A stretch of DNA of 8,302 bases. Source: a bacterium (GTDB lineage Bacteria; Patescibacteriota; Gracilibacteria; JAUYGZ01). The number at the start of each line of letters is the position of its first letter. Positions within the stretch are counted from its first letter, which is position 1. The notes beneath the pieces were generated by a model, which had not been told where the DNA came from, made no database searches, and worked only from the letters and a program-made list of their open reading frames with translations. Both the position numbers and the translations under genes were made by a program. This document shows positions 6,624 to 8,302 of the stretch, one piece after another. The stretch is taken from assembly GCA_030699855.1 (NCBI GenBank), contig JAUYKR010000033.1, positions 1-8,302 of the forward strand, read 5' to 3'.

Positions 6624-7889
6624 TCAGCGAAAACTCTTGAGCAAATCGCGCCTTACCCTCAAATAATCCGCCCTCGTCATACTCTTTGCCTCCTTTTTCA
6701 GCTCCCGAAGCACACAGGCCCTGTTGTCGCAGGTTTTAGCAGTTGCATCGGCGGCAACGGGTGTGAGTTCGGCTTCAGGAACTGCGCGGTCTTCTCCCGG
6801 TTCGTATGACGGCCGGATCTCCACAGCTGCGATTGGTAGTGATATTCCCAGCCTTCTCTGAATCTCGTCAAACAATTTTGCCAGCGGTTCGCTCTTTTCG
6901 TCCCACTCGACCGCGGCCGGCAGGTTGTACCAGTACTGCTCGACGAAACTCATCGTCATGGGAACCTCTGTGCCCAGAATTGTCATTTCCACCGCAATCT
7001 CAGACACCAGTCCCGCCTCATGGTTCATGATTACTTCCAGCTGAAGCTGTTCAGCAATCCTCATCAGGTCCAGGAGCTGTTGCTCCTGATTTAGAGATGT
7101 TTTATATGGATAAAGCTGTGTCGGAATGAAAGCATCCAAAAACTTTTTCAACCGCTTTTGCTTGGCCAGCGGCAGCACAGAAGATTCTCCTTTTAGCCGG
7201 TACGTCAGGCTCAATTTGTTAAAATCCCGAGCCAGGATGGCAATGGGGTTTCTTCTGGTTTCCGAAAAAAATAGCCGTGTGTCTCCGAGTATTCCATTCA
7301 GGTCGTGTTCGGTCAGCTGAGTTAGCAGTGGGACACGGGCTGTTGACCATAGAAATCCGAGGCGAATCATTTGTTCAATCGTGTCTTCCCCGTGGGACAA
7401 GTACCGGCTGAGCTGTTCTCTTGTGCCGATGTAGGGTTCTGACTTGAGTTCTTCCACTGCCAGGGCCGCGTCGTCGAGCCAAAAATCCCGAGGTGCCGTT
7501 CCCCTTCTTTGTGTTCTCCTTTTTTCAAAGCTGACCCCATGAACCGCAAGCTCCACAAGCCCCTCATCCCTCTCATATTTAGTCGTTACACTTGCATCAT
7601 ATCTTGCAACCCACTTTCCCAGCCTGTCCCGGACGATGTGGGAGACATTCGCCAATACTTCCATGGCAGACCCGACTTTCTTTCCCTCGAAGAGTGCCTC
7701 AAAGGTAAAGTCGGCTGATGATCGCCGATCGTCATTCACGAGCAAATCAAGATCAAGCGTGCCGGTAAATGAGTAATTTCTCCCCGCTGAATTCGTCAGA
7801 AGTTCTGTCGGGTTTTGCGCCAGGGCGGCTGGGAGAAAGCTTCCAAAGATGAAGGTGACTACTCCGATGCTGATGAGAGCGACTTTCAT
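6624..7889 (-). CDS. exported protein of unknown function with C-terminal CDNxxC motif
   Basis: I do not recognise this family. The chosen ATG at 7889 gives 421 residues starting directly with a signal peptide: a lysine, a hydrophobic stretch at about 3-21 and a likely signal peptidase I site after ALA (22-24), before Q25. An in-frame TTG at 7922 would add 11 polar residues before the signal and is less likely. The mature protein has strand-like segments (YSFTGTLDLDLLV, 39-51), a charged helical middle and, at 308-332, EVPMTMSFVEQYWY leading to DEK. That region resembles the end of LolA/LppX-like half-barrel lipoprotein domains, a weak structural guess; there is no lipobox cysteine. The only cysteines are C387 and C392 in CDNRAC, probably a disulfide, followed by a basic helical tail ending at residue 421. 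This C-terminal region is homologous to that of the gene upstream. The stop is TGA, 67 bases before leuS. No ribosome-binding site is visible. Confidence 0.8.
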   Translation of the reverse strand: MKVALISIGVVTFIFGSFLPAALAQNPTELLTNSAGRNYSFTGTLDLDLLVNDDRRSSADFTFEALFEGKKVGSAMEVLANVSHIVRDRLGKWVARYDASVTTKYERDEGLVELAVHGVSFEKRRTQRRGTAPRDFWLDDAALAVEELKSEPYIGTREQLSRYLSHGEDTIEQMIRLGFLWSTARVPLLTQLTEHDLNGILGDTRLFFSETRRNPIAILARDFNKLSLTYRLKGESSVLPLAKQKRLKKFLDAFIPTQLYPYKTSLNQEQQLLDLMRIAEQLQLEVIMNHEAGLVSEIAVEMTILGTEVPMTMSFVEQYWYNLPAAVEWDEKSEPLAKLFDEIQRRLGISLPIAAVEIRPSYEPGEDRAVPEAELTPVAADATAKTCDNRACVLRELKKEAKSMTRADYLRVRRDLLKSFR

Positions 7890-7899
7890 GGCATATGTT

Positions 7900-7928
7900 A
7901 CTGTATCAGTTCTTTGAGCCAAGCAAAA
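7900..7928 (-). promoter_or_regulatory. weak candidate promoter for the complete CDNxxC gene
   Basis: On the minus strand TACAGT (7905-7900) resembles a -10 box at four of six positions. TTTTGC (7928-7923) lies 17 bases upstream as a poor -35 box and overlaps the end of the preceding terminator. The -10 box is only ten bases from the ATG at 7889, so a transcript from here would be nearly leaderless, which agrees with the lack of a Shine-Dalgarno. A new promoter is expected because a terminator lies immediately upstream, but these boxes are weak. Confidence 0.2.
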
Positions 7929-7949
7929 GACCCCCTCTCGGGGGGTCTT
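7924..7949 (-). terminator. intrinsic terminator after the partial CDNxxC paralogue
   Basis: A perfect 9-bp stem is formed by AAGACCCCC and GGGGGTCTT (plus strand 7927-7935 and 7941-7949) around a five-base loop. Read on the minus strand, the stem runs into TCTTTTGC, a short T tract. On the plus strand the tract after the stem is interrupted (TCTTCGG), so the terminator faces the minus strand. It starts 24 bases after the TAA stop of the upstream gene, and it separates that transcript from the next gene. Confidence 0.85.
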
Positions 7950-7973
7950 CGGTAAAGTATTTTACGGCTTTGT

Positions 7974-8302
7974 TTAGTTCTGAAACTGCTTTCGGAAATA
8001 CTTGCTCAGCCAGCCGATCTCCTGTCGAGTGAGAACATTTCGGAGTTGTGTGACTTCGGCGGACGCGCAGCGGTAGTTGTCGCAGCGCTGGCTTATGCTA
8101 TAGACGTAAAAGTTAAAATCTTCCTTGCCGGTATCCTCGCCAAAGCCATACACGCTTTCCAGAAGTGCGGTCATGCTTATGGTTTTCTCATCGCTGGGAC
8201 GAAGAACCGGTTGGACGTAGGTGTAGTCAAAGGTTTCGTTGACGGTGATTGTAAGGGGTATTTCCAGTGGCATTAGATCGATTGAGATTTTTACCCCTTC
8301 TA
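7974..8302 (-). CDS. C-terminal part of a CDNxxC-motif protein, paralogue of its neighbour
   Basis: The 3' part of a minus-strand gene gives 108 visible residues and ends in TAA. The frame stays open through the window edge, and an internal ATG at 8273 sits inside a continuous strand-like segment (VKISIDL before it, EIPLTITV after it), so it is probably not the start. No function is recognised. Numbering from the first complete codon, E13-Y26 and D37-K39 align with residues 308-321 and 330-332 of the neighbouring exported protein. The tail from C73 aligns without gaps to that protein's tail: CDNYRC, then E, then TR ten residues on, and F near the end. C73 and C78 are the only visible cysteines. 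Export is inferred from the neighbour because the N-terminus is not visible. A strong terminator follows, so this gene ends its own transcript. Confidence 0.75.
   Translation of the reverse strand, partial: EGVKISIDLMPLEIPLTITVNETFDYTYVQPVLRPSDEKTISMTALLESVYGFGEDTGKEDFNFYVYSISQRCDNYRCASAEVTQLRNVLTRQEIGWLSKYFRKQFQN

Noticed and set aside
5066..6640. A 524-codon open frame on the plus strand opposite leuS
   Set aside because: It is exactly antisense to a complete leuS with all synthetase motifs, and its translation shows no recognisable domain. It arises because leuS codon use happens to lack antisense stops.
7890..7922. TTG at 7922 as the start of the exported protein
   Set aside because: The ATG at 7889 opens directly on a standard signal peptide, whereas the TTG would place 11 polar residues in front of it.
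1..8302. Use of the alternative code in which TGA encodes glycine
   Set aside because: TGA ends malic enzyme, ilvE, leuS and the exported protein at natural family ends, and two of these stops form ATGA overlaps; reading through would soon add further TGA codons or foreign tails.

Overview
The window is a densely packed bacterial segment, roughly half G+C by eye, with seven protein genes and under 230 bases of non-coding DNA. There is no RNA gene, insertion sequence, CRISPR array or other mobile element. The best guess for the source is a member of the Candidate Phyla Radiation (Patescibacteria), possibly near Peregrinibacteria. The reasons are a surface protein with S-layer homology (SLH) repeats, a leucyl-tRNA synthetase with an unusual editing-site sequence, and lineage-restricted-looking exported proteins. 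This placement is an inference. TGA is clearly a stop here: it ends four of the genes and forms two ATGA stop/start overlaps. That argues against the Gracilibacteria/Absconditabacteria code, in which TGA is glycine.

Left part, plus strand (1-3128): the 3' part of an SLH surface protein gene is cut by the window edge. It is followed by a malic enzyme gene and a class I fumarase alpha-subunit gene. The last two overlap by ATGA and together could carry carbon from fumarate through malate to pyruvate, with release of CO2 and NAD(P)H. The partner fumarase beta subunit is not in the window.

Middle part, minus strand (3135-6556): leuS (leucyl-tRNA synthetase) is followed by ilvE (branched-chain aminotransferase), again with an ATGA overlap. 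The pair joins leucine transamination to leucine tRNA charging. It converges on the fumarase gene with only six bases between the stops. The 67 bases before leuS can fold almost completely into a nested RNA structure that reaches to within a few bases of the start codon.

Right part, minus strand (6624-8302): two neighbouring genes encode related exported or probably exported proteins. Their C-terminal regions align, including a gap-free 35-residue tail with a CDNxxC motif followed by a threonine-arginine pair. The upstream copy is cut by the window edge and is followed by a strong intrinsic terminator. The downstream copy is complete and has a signal peptide. I do not recognise the family. 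This tandem paralogous pair, the leuS leader and the LeuRS editing-site change are the most interesting items.
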